NCBI GenBank assembly: GCA_015056565.1
Contig: SVGB01000008.1
Span: 1 to 64,000 of the forward strand
DNA: 64,000 bases
Direction of reading: 5' to 3'
Origin: Butyrivibrio sp.
GTDB lineage: Bacteria > Bacillota > Clostridia > Lachnospirales > Lachnospiraceae
Shown here: positions 17,038 to 25,517 of the stretch, piece after piece
How positions within the stretch are numbered: the first letter of the stretch is position 1
Layout: every line of letters starts with the position of its first letter
Position numbers and translations under genes: made by a program
Notes under the pieces: model-generated
Told to the model about the DNA's origin: nothing
Database searches by the model: none
The model's input: only the letters and a program-made list of their open reading frames with translations

Positions 17038-18444
17038 TCAATACGCATTCTTATTAATGAAGCCATGCCTGATGGTTCCAAGCATTATCTTAAAGTCAAA
17101 GAGCATGCTCCAGTTTTCAATGTAGTAAATATCGTAGTCAATGCGCTTTCTAATGGATGTATCCCCACGATATCCATTTATCTGCGCCCAGCCGGTAAGC
17201 CCCGGACGTACCTGGTGCTTGACCATGTACCTCGGAATCTGCTCTTTAAACTTCTCAACGAACTGAGGTCTCTCGGGACGAGGTCCCACAAGGCTCATCT
17301 GGCCAATGAAAATATTGAAGAACTGTGGCATCTCATCGATACTGGTCTTTCTAAGGATTGCCCCAACCTTGGTGACTCTTGGATCCCCCTTGGTGGTCCA
17401 GCCTTTCTTTTCCTCAGCCTCGCTCTGGATCTTCATGGTCCTGAACTTGTACATGTTAAAAGGAACGCCGCCCAGGCCAATGCGCTCCTGCTTGTAGATA
17501 ATAGGTCCGTCGCTGGAAGCCTTGATGGCAATGGCAGCGATCAGCATGATAGGTGAGAACAGGATAATGGCGAAAAGAGATCCCACTATATCCACTATCC
17601 TCTTGGCCAGCTTGTTCATGGAGTTGGTAAGAGGCACATATCTTATGTTGATGACCGGAATTCCCTGTACATCCTCAGTGTAGGGATTACTTGGGAAAAG
17701 AGATGAGTAGTCCGGAATAAACTTGGTGTGAACGCCGGATTTCTCACACTCTGCAACCAGCACCTCCAGCCTGTCGTAATCGTCAAGGGGAAGGGTTATG
17801 GTTATCTCATCGTAATTGTTGTTCTCAAGGTAGGTATTGAGCTCGTCAATCTTGCCAATAACCTTGATTCCATGGTACTTGGTGTCAATCGGTACAAAAT
17901 CATCCAGTACACCAGCTATCTCATAGCCCCACTGAGGATTCTCAAGGATCCTTGAAATGTAAGCCTCTGCAGCCCTTGAATATCCCACCAGCAAAATGTG
18001 CTTGATGTTATAGCCTTTTTTCCTGATAAACCTGAGGAACTTGCGAAGCAGCCAATGGGCTATTGTTGTCAGGGTTATATTTGTTATGAAAAAGATGAAT
18101 ATCATCTTTCGGGAGAAATATGGCTGGTTGACCATATACAAAACAACCAGGAACCCGATGACGCCCATGATATTGGCCTGAACAATGTCCACAAACTCAT
18201 CCCAGAGCTTCAGCGCCCTTCTGGATGTGTAGAGCTGGACCATATAATACAAAAGAAGATAACAGGGTACCAAAAAATAAAGTGCCGAAAAATAGACCTC
18301 CATTGAAAGACGTCCAACTGGCACTTTATCAGCAAATATGGATTCAAATTTTAGATAATAAGACAACGCGTAAGAACCAGCTACAAGTAGCCCGTCCACT
18401 ATAACATGTGCCCTATTTAAATGTACCTGATTATCCTTTATCAC
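17038..18444 (-). CDS. polyprenyl glycosylphosphotransferase (priming sugar transferase)
   Basis: A 468-residue membrane enzyme that starts glycan synthesis by placing a hexose-1-phosphate on undecaprenyl phosphate. The N-terminal third has four to five membrane helices, the middle is a Rossmann-like CoA-binding-type domain (HILLVGYSRAAEAYI), and residues about 275-468 form the catalytic domain: a membrane helix, then YKQERIGLGGVPFNMYKFRTM, DEMPQFFNI, LVGPRPERP and RPGLTGWAQINGYRG. This order matches the WbaP/EpsE type. The start codon appears to be GTG at 18442-18444. It lies just upstream of the LCP gene, so initiation and wall attachment are encoded together. The sugar is probably glucose or galactose, not decided by sequence. 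Confidence 0.92.
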   Translation of the reverse strand: MIKDNQVHLNRAHVIVDGLLVAGSYALSYYLKFESIFADKVPVGRLSMEVYFSALYFLVPCYLLLYYMVQLYTSRRALKLWDEFVDIVQANIMGVIGFLVVLYMVNQPYFSRKMIFIFFITNITLTTIAHWLLRKFLRFIRKKGYNIKHILLVGYSRAAEAYISRILENPQWGYEIAGVLDDFVPIDTKYHGIKVIGKIDELNTYLENNNYDEITITLPLDDYDRLEVLVAECEKSGVHTKFIPDYSSLFPSNPYTEDVQGIPVINIRYVPLTNSMNKLAKRIVDIVGSLFAIILFSPIMLIAAIAIKASSDGPIIYKQERIGLGGVPFNMYKFRTMKIQSEAEEKKGWTTKGDPRVTKVGAILRKTSIDEMPQFFNIFIGQMSLVGPRPERPQFVEKFKEQIPRYMVKHQVRPGLTGWAQINGYRGDTSIRKRIDYDIYYIENWSMLFDFKIMLGTIRHGFINKNAY

Positions 18445-18470
18445 AATACTTTTCCATACTTTCCCATAGT

Positions 18471-18499
18471 TATAAATATTGTATACTATATTTCTTCAA
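18471..18499 (-). promoter_or_regulatory. possible promoter of the priming transferase gene
   Basis: On the minus strand TTGAAG (18494-18499), 17 bp, TTTATA (18471-18476), in an AT-rich 120-bp gap between the GT2 gene and the GTG start at 18444. The match is moderate. Confidence 0.4.
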
Positions 18500-18564
18500 T
18501 GGGCAAATATTGTGGTGGCATCCCCAGATTTCTGGTTACATTTAACATTCTTATAGTATGTTTC

Positions 18565-19611
18565 TCACACGGAAAGCGCTCGTCTTGCGCAGTTGACCCA
18601 GAGTTCGATCTGAAGACGGAGGGCGAAAAAGAGCTCGCGGCCTCCAAACTTTACTCTGTGGTCTGGGAATTGTGCAATCTTCTTTAAGCCATTCCGAAGG
18701 CCCTTGATATGAGCTATTCCAAGGCCATGTCTAGTATAGAAGGCATGTTTGACTAATATCCCTATGAGGATCAGTGGCAGATTTATGAGGATCTGCAGAG
18801 CTGGCATATTCTTATATATAAGGAACAGGTTGTTGGCCGCGGTGAGTTCCACTTTAAATGCATTGTAGCGGGAACCACTGGTTGCGCTGCCTGCGTGATA
18901 GACAATGGCCGTAGGCTCACAGACGTTAGCGTATCCCTTAAGACGGGCTCTGTAGCCAATGTCCACATCCTCCAGATAACAGAAGTGCTCTTTGTCGAAA
19001 AGACCTACCACATCAAAATACTCTCTTCTATAAATAGCAGCTCCTGCACAGGCGCTGGTTATGGACTCACGTCGGTTAAATTTCTTGTTATCTGCATCCT
19101 TACCTGGAGTAAATGCCCATCCCAGGGCGCAGTATAAATCTCCGCAATCGTCGATGTTGTGAGGTTCTTTTGTCTGTAGCATCTTGGCCTGAGCTGAGAA
19201 CAATTTCTTTTTCTTGTCCATTATGTGCACAAGTCTCTCAATGGCTGCCTCATCGCAGAATGCGTCATTATTTAAAAGAAATACATACTCGCTGGTGGTT
19301 GCCTCAATACCCACGTTCACTGCATTGGCAAAGCCTGTGTTTTCTGGCAGGGTGATGAGCTCAACCTTGAAATGCGCTGCATTATTGCTGGCTGCGTTGC
19401 CAGCTATGCTTGCAGTGCCTGCACTGCTGCCGGCTGGTGTGTTCTCTGCGCACCACTTATCTCTTACAAACTCTTTACTGCCGTCTGTGGAGGCATTATC
19501 CACTACGATCACGTCAAAATCCCAGAAGGTCTGCTTTTTAAGCGACCTCAGGCAGTCATCTATGTACTTATTTCCGTTGTAGTTTGGTATTACAACTGTA
19601 ACTCTTGGCAT
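18565..19611 (-). CDS. family 2 glycosyltransferase with Ala/Ser/Gly insert
   Basis: A 348-residue GT-A enzyme. VTVVIPNYNGNKYI opens the fold, DNASTDGS (residues 37-44) binds the nucleotide, LLNNDAF gives the metal-binding Asp, and the acceptor region has CYLEDVDIGYRARLKG, a typical rhamnosyltransferase-like ED motif. A C-terminal hydrophobic stretch (about 275-295) suggests membrane contact. An Ala/Ser/Gly/Asn-rich segment (residues about 57-79) interrupts the loop just before the strand leading to ENTGFANAVN. GAGGAA precedes the start. It follows the AAA ATPase gene by 23 bp on the same strand. Confidence 0.85.
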   Translation of the reverse strand: MPRVTVVIPNYNGNKYIDDCLRSLKKQTFWDFDVIVVDNASTDGSKEFVRDKWCAENTPAGSSAGTASIAGNAASNNAAHFKVELITLPENTGFANAVNVGIEATTSEYVFLLNNDAFCDEAAIERLVHIMDKKKKLFSAQAKMLQTKEPHNIDDCGDLYCALGWAFTPGKDADNKKFNRRESITSACAGAAIYRREYFDVVGLFDKEHFCYLEDVDIGYRARLKGYANVCEPTAIVYHAGSATSGSRYNAFKVELTAANNLFLIYKNMPALQILINLPLILIGILVKHAFYTRHGLGIAHIKGLRNGLKKIAQFPDHRVKFGGRELFFALRLQIELWVNCARRALSV

Positions 19612-19634
19612 TACTGTTCCTCGCCTCAGCTCAA

Positions 19635-20675
19635 TTAGAACTGGTTTTTAACAAAGACATCAAACCTTGGAAGCTTAAGCTTGATGAACCCTCTATCAGA
19701 CACATCAATGAGTCCTTTATCTCTAAGTCTTTCTCTGTATTGAGAAAACTCATTTTTCTTTTGCTTAGTTTCTTCAAGTAACTCTGATACTGGTGTAACA
19801 TCTTTTTTTACTATAAATGACATGAACCATTTGTCTTTTTCAGAAAGCTCTGACCACATCTTTTTATAAACATAATGGCTAAGTGCTTCGTCAAACTTGC
19901 CAAGCACAGAATCATTTACCTCATGTTTCTCATCATCCCAGACATATTTGCCCATAGCCTGGTAAGCAAATGGATAACCTTTAGTAATGATTGCCATATC
20001 CATGGCTTTTTCTTTTTCAATTCCAAAAACTTTCGAATATCTGTCGGCAATAAGCGTCAGATTAAGAGGCTCCATTTCGTACTGTGGTGTCCTGTAAAGA
20101 AAAGTCAGATTCTTTTCATTTTTCAAGTCGCTGATATTCTCATACAATCCCGCCATAAGCAAAAATATTGGAAGGTCCTCTCTGATGAGAATTTGAAAAC
20201 TGCTGACAAATTCCCTCATAGCTGAAGTATTTGATGCTTCATCAACGGTAACCAGAAGTTTTTTCTTTTTCTTCTGAATTTCTTTTAGCAGAATTTCTAA
20301 CGCAGACTCAATATCAGCCACGGGAGATTTAGTGCTGATATCCAGCCCAATGCCAAATTTCGAGAGATTGATATTCGCGTCTACAAACTTCGAAACAAAC
20401 TCCCTGCTGTCATAAAGTTTACCAACAAGGCTCTCAAGCATATTTCTCTCAGCATTTAGCCTGATAACAATCCAGTCTTCAGATTCTGAGATTTTCTGTT
20501 CTATAGCAGTCATTGTAACCGTTTTCCCACTTCCTCGTGTACCAGTGAGCATGAAACAGTTGTTTTGCGCATCTTCCTCCAGCATCTCCTGCACAATCTC
20601 ATCAATGATTATTTCCCTGCTAATATATTGACTTGGTACCTTTCCGAAGTTTAATACAAAAGGGTTCCTTTCCAT
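19635..20675 (-). CDS. AAA-type ATPase preceded by iterons, unknown function
   Basis: A 346-residue ATPase of the Orc/archaeal-ATPase-like kind. Walker A is GTRGSGKT (residues 45-52), Walker B is LLVTVDEAS (near 139-147), and RTPQYEMEPL may hold an arginine finger. The last 80 residues look like a winged helix that could bind DNA. Base composition is richer in A and T than in the glycan genes around it, so it may be a later arrival. AAGAGGA precedes the start. Its upstream region is a set of nine phased 10-bp repeats, which suggests self-regulation or another DNA-binding role. It does not belong to the polysaccharide pathway by any visible motif. Confidence 0.75.
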   Translation of the reverse strand: MERNPFVLNFGKVPSQYISREIIIDEIVQEMLEEDAQNNCFMLTGTRGSGKTVTMTAIEQKISESEDWIVIRLNAERNMLESLVGKLYDSREFVSKFVDANINLSKFGIGLDISTKSPVADIESALEILLKEIQKKKKKLLVTVDEASNTSAMREFVSSFQILIREDLPIFLLMAGLYENISDLKNEKNLTFLYRTPQYEMEPLNLTLIADRYSKVFGIEKEKAMDMAIITKGYPFAYQAMGKYVWDDEKHEVNDSVLGKFDEALSHYVYKKMWSELSEKDKWFMSFIVKKDVTPVSELLEETKQKKNEFSQYRERLRDKGLIDVSDRGFIKLKLPRFDVFVKNQF

Positions 20676-20686
20676 ACCATTCCTCT

Positions 20687-20792
20687 TATATACTCCTATA
20701 TACTCTTATATACTTTTTAATTTGATATATACTTCTATATACTCTTATATACTTCTATATACTTTTAATCAGATTATATACTCTTATATACT
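20687..20792. repeat. nine phased 10-bp iterons (TATATACTYY)
   Basis: TATATACT starts at 20687, 20697, 20707, 20726, 20736, 20746, 20756, 20775 and 20785. All nine 8-mers are identical, each is followed by two pyrimidines, spacing inside groups is exactly 10 bp, and the groups (3, 4 and 2 copies) are set 19 bp apart. The array fills the gap between the ATPase start codon and the end of the upstream GT2 gene, so it must overlap the ATPase promoter. Confidence 0.95.
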
Positions 20793-22436
20793 TTATCGCA
20801 ATTGCTTCAATGCAAACTTTGGATCCCACATAATCCTTAGGCCACGCCCACGGACTTCTGCTGCGAACTTAAGTGATAGACGTACCACTTCTTCCTGGGG
20901 CAGCTTCCATATTTCATTGCCATCTTCAGTAGATTCACTTCGCGCAGCATCCACTCTGTCATGAATAGCACCAACGCCAGCGCCACTTCCAGGCAAACCA
21001 TCTACATATTTCATTCCGGTAACATCTTCAAAAATTTGCACAAGGTCGCTCCTTACAGTGATGCACCTGATATCCACTGCATAGGCGTCCTGCTGAAGGA
21101 CTGCCCTGTGCTGCAAGCCGCCGCTGAAGCCTTCCGGAAGGCCGGCATATACAAGGCTTCCGTCTTTCTTGTACATTCCGCCGCAGATCCTGTTCTTCTT
21201 ATCCAGGATCTTGCCGCCCACACAGCCTACATCCGGGCGTGATCTGAAAAATGTCTCAATTCCAGCATCCGTAACGGTTTCTGCACCTACAGCCTTAACA
21301 TTTCCTGCACCTGAAGCCTTAACACCACCATCTGCACCTGCAGCGTCAAATCCCTCATAGTCCAGCCTGTAGAATCCCACGTGCTTAAGGTGGGAAGCTG
21401 TAGCCTTGATGTCATAACGGTCAGCAATATCCTGAAGTGCCTTGCGCCCAGCTTCATAGGCGTAGGACTTGCTGGCAGGGTTAGCGGCAGTTGAGCCCTG
21501 ATGGCACCTCCAGTGATACAGCACCTTATCGACGTGTTTTATCTGGTCGCTGGCAAGAGGCATGGAAAGACAAGCCTCAGCGCAGGCACGAAGAAACAGG
21601 TCATAGTCCTGGGCACCGTCATATCCGTTGCGAAGTTTCAGTCTCTTTATCACATCTGCCCTTAGCATTGTGAAGTGGCAGATATAGTTATTGGAAAAGA
21701 GATAATCCATATTAAAAGAAGGTTTCCTATGGCACTCATAATAGCGCCCCGTCACATCGTCAAACTTATCTTCATCTGAATATATAAGCCGTACAGGGCA
21801 GTCCTTGAATTTCACAAGCTTGTTGCTCTGCATGCTCTTTCTGATGACCCTGGACATCTCATAGAGTGCATCAACAGTCAGCACGTCGTCATGATCCAAA
21901 AGACCTATGTAATCCCCTGAAGCCTTTTCGATGCCAGGATTGGTATTCTCAGAGATTCCGCCGTTTTTCTCAAGTCTTATATACTTGATCCTGGGATCCG
22001 CCTTGACGTACTCAGAGACAATCCTGCCAACTTCTGACGCACCTTCCGCCTCAGAAGAACATGCTGCCCCAGCAGAACCAACATCTCCCCCAGCAGTTCC
22101 AGCACCTGCGCTAGCCACTGCCGGTGAAGCATCGCAAAGCACCAGCTCCCAGTTTCCGTAGGTCTGATCAATGACAGACTCTATCATCTCCCGAAGGTAC
22201 TTTTCCGGAGTATTAAAAAGAGGCACCACAATGCTGAACCTCAGCAGGCACCCCGATTCTGTAAGGAGCTTGTACTCCTGTTTCTGCTCTTTTATAACCG
22301 TCTCAGAAAGTGGCACGAAGGTATACTTGTCCCTGCGCCTTGTCTGCACTCTTTCAAGGGCAGCAAAAAATGCGGCCCTATAACCATTGCGCCTTGCGTA
22401 TGCAATTGTTTTAGTGACCGCATTCATTATGCTCAT
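20793..22436 (-). CDS. family 2 glycosyltransferase with degenerate second domain
   Basis: A 547-residue protein. The first GT-A domain (about residues 60-330) is complete: FSIVVPLFNTPEKYLREMI, DQTYGNWELVLCDAS, NGGISENTN, GLLDHDDVLTVDALYE with the DHDD metal site, and YLFSNNYICHFTMLR. An Ala/Gly-rich insert (about 100-135) follows LCDAS. The second domain keeps only its C-terminal part (DVGCVGGKILDKKNRI near 415), and a Gly/Ala/Val-rich linker takes the place of the first half. Two-domain GT2 proteins of this kind build rhamnan-like chains. Start at 22436 has AGGCAGGA upstream; a longer frame to 22490 lacks a ribosome binding site. Sugar and linkage are unknown. Confidence 0.83.
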   Translation of the reverse strand: MSIMNAVTKTIAYARRNGYRAAFFAALERVQTRRRDKYTFVPLSETVIKEQKQEYKLLTESGCLLRFSIVVPLFNTPEKYLREMIESVIDQTYGNWELVLCDASPAVASAGAGTAGGDVGSAGAACSSEAEGASEVGRIVSEYVKADPRIKYIRLEKNGGISENTNPGIEKASGDYIGLLDHDDVLTVDALYEMSRVIRKSMQSNKLVKFKDCPVRLIYSDEDKFDDVTGRYYECHRKPSFNMDYLFSNNYICHFTMLRADVIKRLKLRNGYDGAQDYDLFLRACAEACLSMPLASDQIKHVDKVLYHWRCHQGSTAANPASKSYAYEAGRKALQDIADRYDIKATASHLKHVGFYRLDYEGFDAAGADGGVKASGAGNVKAVGAETVTDAGIETFFRSRPDVGCVGGKILDKKNRICGGMYKKDGSLVYAGLPEGFSGGLQHRAVLQQDAYAVDIRCITVRSDLVQIFEDVTGMKYVDGLPGSGAGVGAIHDRVDAARSESTEDGNEIWKLPQEEVVRLSLKFAAEVRGRGLRIMWDPKFALKQLR

Positions 22437-22449
22437 ATCTATCCTGCCT

Positions 22450-22525
22450 TTTAAGCGGAAGTACCGCTCTCGCTCCACTCGCCGGAACACGTTCGAACCA
22501 GGTTCAAAAATACTTCACCAGGTTC
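22450..22525. repeat. conserved-loop hairpin after the phosphohexomutase gene
   Basis: The hairpin at 22495-22525 has a GAACC/GGTTC stem, an A-A mismatch, a GG/CC step and loop TTCAAAAATACTTCA. Directly before it (22456-22487) is CCGCTCTCGCT and CTCGCCGGAAC, which also precede the related hairpin near 40144. It starts 8 bp after the phosphohexomutase stop on the minus strand. Confidence 0.65.
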
Positions 22526-22532
22526 TCTCGGC

Positions 22533-24272
22533 TCAGCCTACGATTGCCTTAACAGCAGTTGTAAGCTCATCCTGTAATTTCGCTGCATCAGCAAGATCTT
22601 TTCCCTTAACGCCCATATAGAACTTGATCTTAGGCTCTGTTCCTGAAGGTCTTGCACAGCACCATGCATCGTTATCAAGCGCAAAGTACAGAACATTTGA
22701 TACAGGAAGTCCTGTTGTTCCCTCAGCGCCTGTAGCCATGTTCACTGTCTTGCCAGTCTTGTAATCCCTGAACTCAAGAACCTTCCATGCGCCAACTTCC
22801 TTAGGAGGGTTGCTTCTAAGTCTGTCCATAAGGGCTGCGATCTGCTCAGCGCCTTCCTTACCCTTCATGGTGATGGAGTACTGGCCTTCCTTGTAGTAGC
22901 CGTACTTCTCGTAGATGTCGATCATTGCATCCCAGACGCTCTTACCCTGCTTCTTGTAGAAAGCAGCAAGCTCGCAGAGCATCATGACTGCAACAACAGC
23001 GTCCTTGTCTCTTGCATGAGTTCCTGCAAGGCATCCGTAGGACTCCTCAAGGCCAAATACGTAGTTGTAGGACTGGCCGTTCTCCTCGAAGAGCTTGATC
23101 TGCTCTCCGATGTACTTGAATCCAGTCAGAACCTCGATATAGTGAAGGTTATAAGCGTCAGCAATTGCCTTAGCCATGTTTGTTGTAACGATAGTTGTAA
23201 CGAAAGCTGGTCTCTCAGGCATTGTGCCGGTAGCCTTGCGCTCTCTTAAGATATACTCACCGATCAGCATTCCGGACATGTTACCTGTAAATGGTACATA
23301 TTCGCCAGTCTTAAGGTCTTTTGCATAGATTCCAAGTCTGTCAGCATCAGGGTCGGTAGCAAGTACGATGTCTGCATCCTTTTCTTTTGCCAGCTTGAGC
23401 GCAAGCTCAAAGGCCTTAGGATCCTCAGGGTTAGGATAATCAAGAGTTGTGAACTCTGGATCTGGCTCTTCCTGCTCAGGAACAACGAATACGTTCTTAA
23501 AGCCAAGTTCCTTGAGAACACGCCTTACAGGGAGATTACCTGTTCCGTGGAATGGAGTGTAAACGATGGTGAACTTCTCAGCCATCTCATCGATAACATC
23601 CTTGTGGATGATCTGCTTTTTAAGCTCAACCATGTACTTGTCGTCGATCTCCTGACCGAAGCTCACATAAAGCCCCTGAGCGATGGCATCCTCTTTTGAC
23701 ATGGTCTTAACTTCGTGATAGTCAGTTATTGCTACAACTTCGCTTATGATGCCGGTGTCGTGAGGTGGCGTAACCTGGGCGCCGTCCTGCCAGTAAACCT
23801 TGTAGCCGTTATATTCTGGAGGATTGTGAGAAGCTGTTACCATAACGCCTGCGATACATCCAAACTCCCTCAGGGCAAAAGAAAGCTCTGGTGTAGGGCG
23901 AAGGATGTCGGAAACATAAGCCTTGATGCCGTTTGCTGCAAGGCAAAGAGCTGTCTCATCTGCAAACTCTGGTGAAAACTTTCTGCAGTCATAGGAAATG
24001 GCAACACCCATCTTGGCTGCGTTTGGTCCGCCATTTTTCTTGATGTAATTAGCAAGGCCCTGTGTAGCCTTACGAACTGTGTACTTGTTCATCCTGTTGG
24101 TGCCTGCGCCGATAACGCCGCGAAGTCCGCCAGTACCGAACTCAAGCTCTCTATAGAAACGATCCTCAACCTCTGCCTCATTGTTCCTGATGGCAAGAAG
24201 CTCATTCTTCGTCTCCTGGTCGAAATAGTCGTCGTTTAACCAATACTCAAACTGCTTAGTTGCTTCACTCAT
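22533..24272 (-). CDS. phosphohexomutase (phosphoglucomutase/phosphomannomutase family)
   Basis: A 579-residue alpha-D-phosphohexomutase interconverting sugar-6- and sugar-1-phosphates. Domain markers in order: GTGGLRGVIGAGTNRMN (about 45-61), the phosphoserine loop VMVTASHNPPEYNGYKVYW, the metal loop ATDPDADRLG, GLEESYGCLAG for sugar binding, and CCARPSGTEPKIKFY for phosphate binding. Length fits the long bacterial phosphoglucomutase/phosphopentomutase group rather than the 450-residue GlmM type. Start at 24272 sits 7 nt after AGGAGG; a Met six bases earlier is too close. It can provide glucose-1-phosphate for RfbA at 40181. Confidence 0.93.
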   Translation of the reverse strand: MSEATKQFEYWLNDDYFDQETKNELLAIRNNEAEVEDRFYRELEFGTGGLRGVIGAGTNRMNKYTVRKATQGLANYIKKNGGPNAAKMGVAISYDCRKFSPEFADETALCLAANGIKAYVSDILRPTPELSFALREFGCIAGVMVTASHNPPEYNGYKVYWQDGAQVTPPHDTGIISEVVAITDYHEVKTMSKEDAIAQGLYVSFGQEIDDKYMVELKKQIIHKDVIDEMAEKFTIVYTPFHGTGNLPVRRVLKELGFKNVFVVPEQEEPDPEFTTLDYPNPEDPKAFELALKLAKEKDADIVLATDPDADRLGIYAKDLKTGEYVPFTGNMSGMLIGEYILRERKATGTMPERPAFVTTIVTTNMAKAIADAYNLHYIEVLTGFKYIGEQIKLFEENGQSYNYVFGLEESYGCLAGTHARDKDAVVAVMMLCELAAFYKKQGKSVWDAMIDIYEKYGYYKEGQYSITMKGKEGAEQIAALMDRLRSNPPKEVGAWKVLEFRDYKTGKTVNMATGAEGTTGLPVSNVLYFALDNDAWCCARPSGTEPKIKFYMGVKGKDLADAAKLQDELTTAVKAIVG

Positions 24273-24296
24273 GCTCATTCCTCCTATTAAACGCAA

Positions 24297-24340
24297 GTAA
24301 ACGCCCGAGAAGCGCTTTCCCGGACGTTTACAGTATACCA
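24297..24340 (-). promoter_or_regulatory. extended -10 promoter with abutting dyad, phosphohexomutase gene
   Basis: On the minus strand TGGTATACT (24332-24340) is an extended -10 element; no good -35 is seen. Immediately downstream is a dyad GTAAACG/CGTTTAC with inner CCG/CGG and GAA/TTC pairs (24297-24331) covering the expected transcription start, a position that would suit a repressor site. Confidence 0.45.
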
Positions 24341-24410
24341 TAATTAAGTTCCCTGTGACACTATGGGCAAAAGAAATATGTTCCCATTCACAGTCGCAAC
24401 ACCCCCAGGA

Positions 24411-25502
24411 TCACCGCCACTCAAATCCATGGTCTGCCACATCCTGTCTTATGATCTGCACATTGCGATCCCAGCTAAGATAGTTCGGATCTCCTCTATG
24501 ATCCGGGATAAGCTCCCTCCCATATCGCTCCAAAAGGTCTTTTCCCAGATAATCTGTGAACTTACAGCTGCCATAATAGTTAAGGTGCGAGTGGTCGTAC
24601 ATGTCTGTTCCTTCTCCAAAGCGCAGGTCAAATGACTCTATATGCTTAAATGTATAGTCAAAATAAACATGTTCATCACCGCCATCCTTTAGCTTGTTCA
24701 CATACTGCTCAAGCCAGTTGTAGCGCTGGTCCTCGTGCTGTACCACACCTTCGACCTGTCCTTCGTTAAGGCAATAGGGGACAATTGTGATGTACAGCTT
24801 AATGTCATTTTTCCTTGTGTATTCTACTATCTTGTCAAGATACTCAATGGACTTGTCCGAGGGAGCCATGATATCCTCAGTGTTTGGAAGGTACATGGGA
24901 ACCGAATCCATCTTGAAGTATGGCGTGAAGCCTTTAAAATCCTCATAGTCAGCAAATAGCTTATAAAGATCCTCAAGCTCTGCGTCCACATACATGTCAT
25001 GATACCCGATAAATCCAGGAAAATACTGATTCCAGAGACTTAAATCGCCATCAAAGCAAGCGTGCATCATCTGAAGTTTGTTTATAGAAAACTTAAAGCC
25101 GTAGAGAGTATCTGACAGGTACGTATACTTGTACTTGTGCGTATCGTCAAATGCCGCCGGCGAAAAGAAATCCAGTACGACTACACTGGGTTTCTGAGTC
25201 TTACATGCCTCTATCAGGTAGTGATAGGAAACCCATAGAGACTGCTCGGCAGAAGAATAGTCATATGCGGCTATGCCATGATCTTCCCAGAGCTTGGCTG
25301 TATTAACTCCATAGTGGACATGGCTCGACCCTAAAACAAGCACATCTATTGATCCCTTAGGCTGATGATACAGGGCAAGACTCTGCTTTACTCCATGCTC
25401 CGAAGTTTCTTTTAAAACTGAATCCGCCACATAAAGCGTTCCCCCAAGTATAAAAAGGCTAAGTACACAAGCCAGTATCTTTTTCCCAATCCTCTTATCC
25501 AT
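24411..25502 (-). CDS. SGNH-like (DltD/AlgX-type) partner of MBOAT acyltransferase
   Basis: A 363-residue protein with an N-terminal membrane anchor (about residues 8-27) and an extracytoplasmic SGNH-hydrolase-like domain. Block I is LVLGSSHVHYGVN (residues 55-67) with the nucleophile Ser, and the catalytic Asp/His pair is in DHSHLNYYG near the end. Such proteins work with an MBOAT protein to place acyl groups on exported polysaccharide. The MBOAT gene is 15 bp upstream on the same strand, so the two form a module. GGGAGA precedes the start. The region after the stop codon up to the phosphohexomutase promoter is short and shows no clear terminator. Confidence 0.82.
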   Translation of the reverse strand: MDKRIGKKILACVLSLFILGGTLYVADSVLKETSEHGVKQSLALYHQPKGSIDVLVLGSSHVHYGVNTAKLWEDHGIAAYDYSSAEQSLWVSYHYLIEACKTQKPSVVVLDFFSPAAFDDTHKYKYTYLSDTLYGFKFSINKLQMMHACFDGDLSLWNQYFPGFIGYHDMYVDAELEDLYKLFADYEDFKGFTPYFKMDSVPMYLPNTEDIMAPSDKSIEYLDKIVEYTRKNDIKLYITIVPYCLNEGQVEGVVQHEDQRYNWLEQYVNKLKDGGDEHVYFDYTFKHIESFDLRFGEGTDMYDHSHLNYYGSCKFTDYLGKDLLERYGRELIPDHRGDPNYLSWDRNVQIIRQDVADHGFEWR

Positions 25503-25517
25503 CTATTCTCCCGTTAT

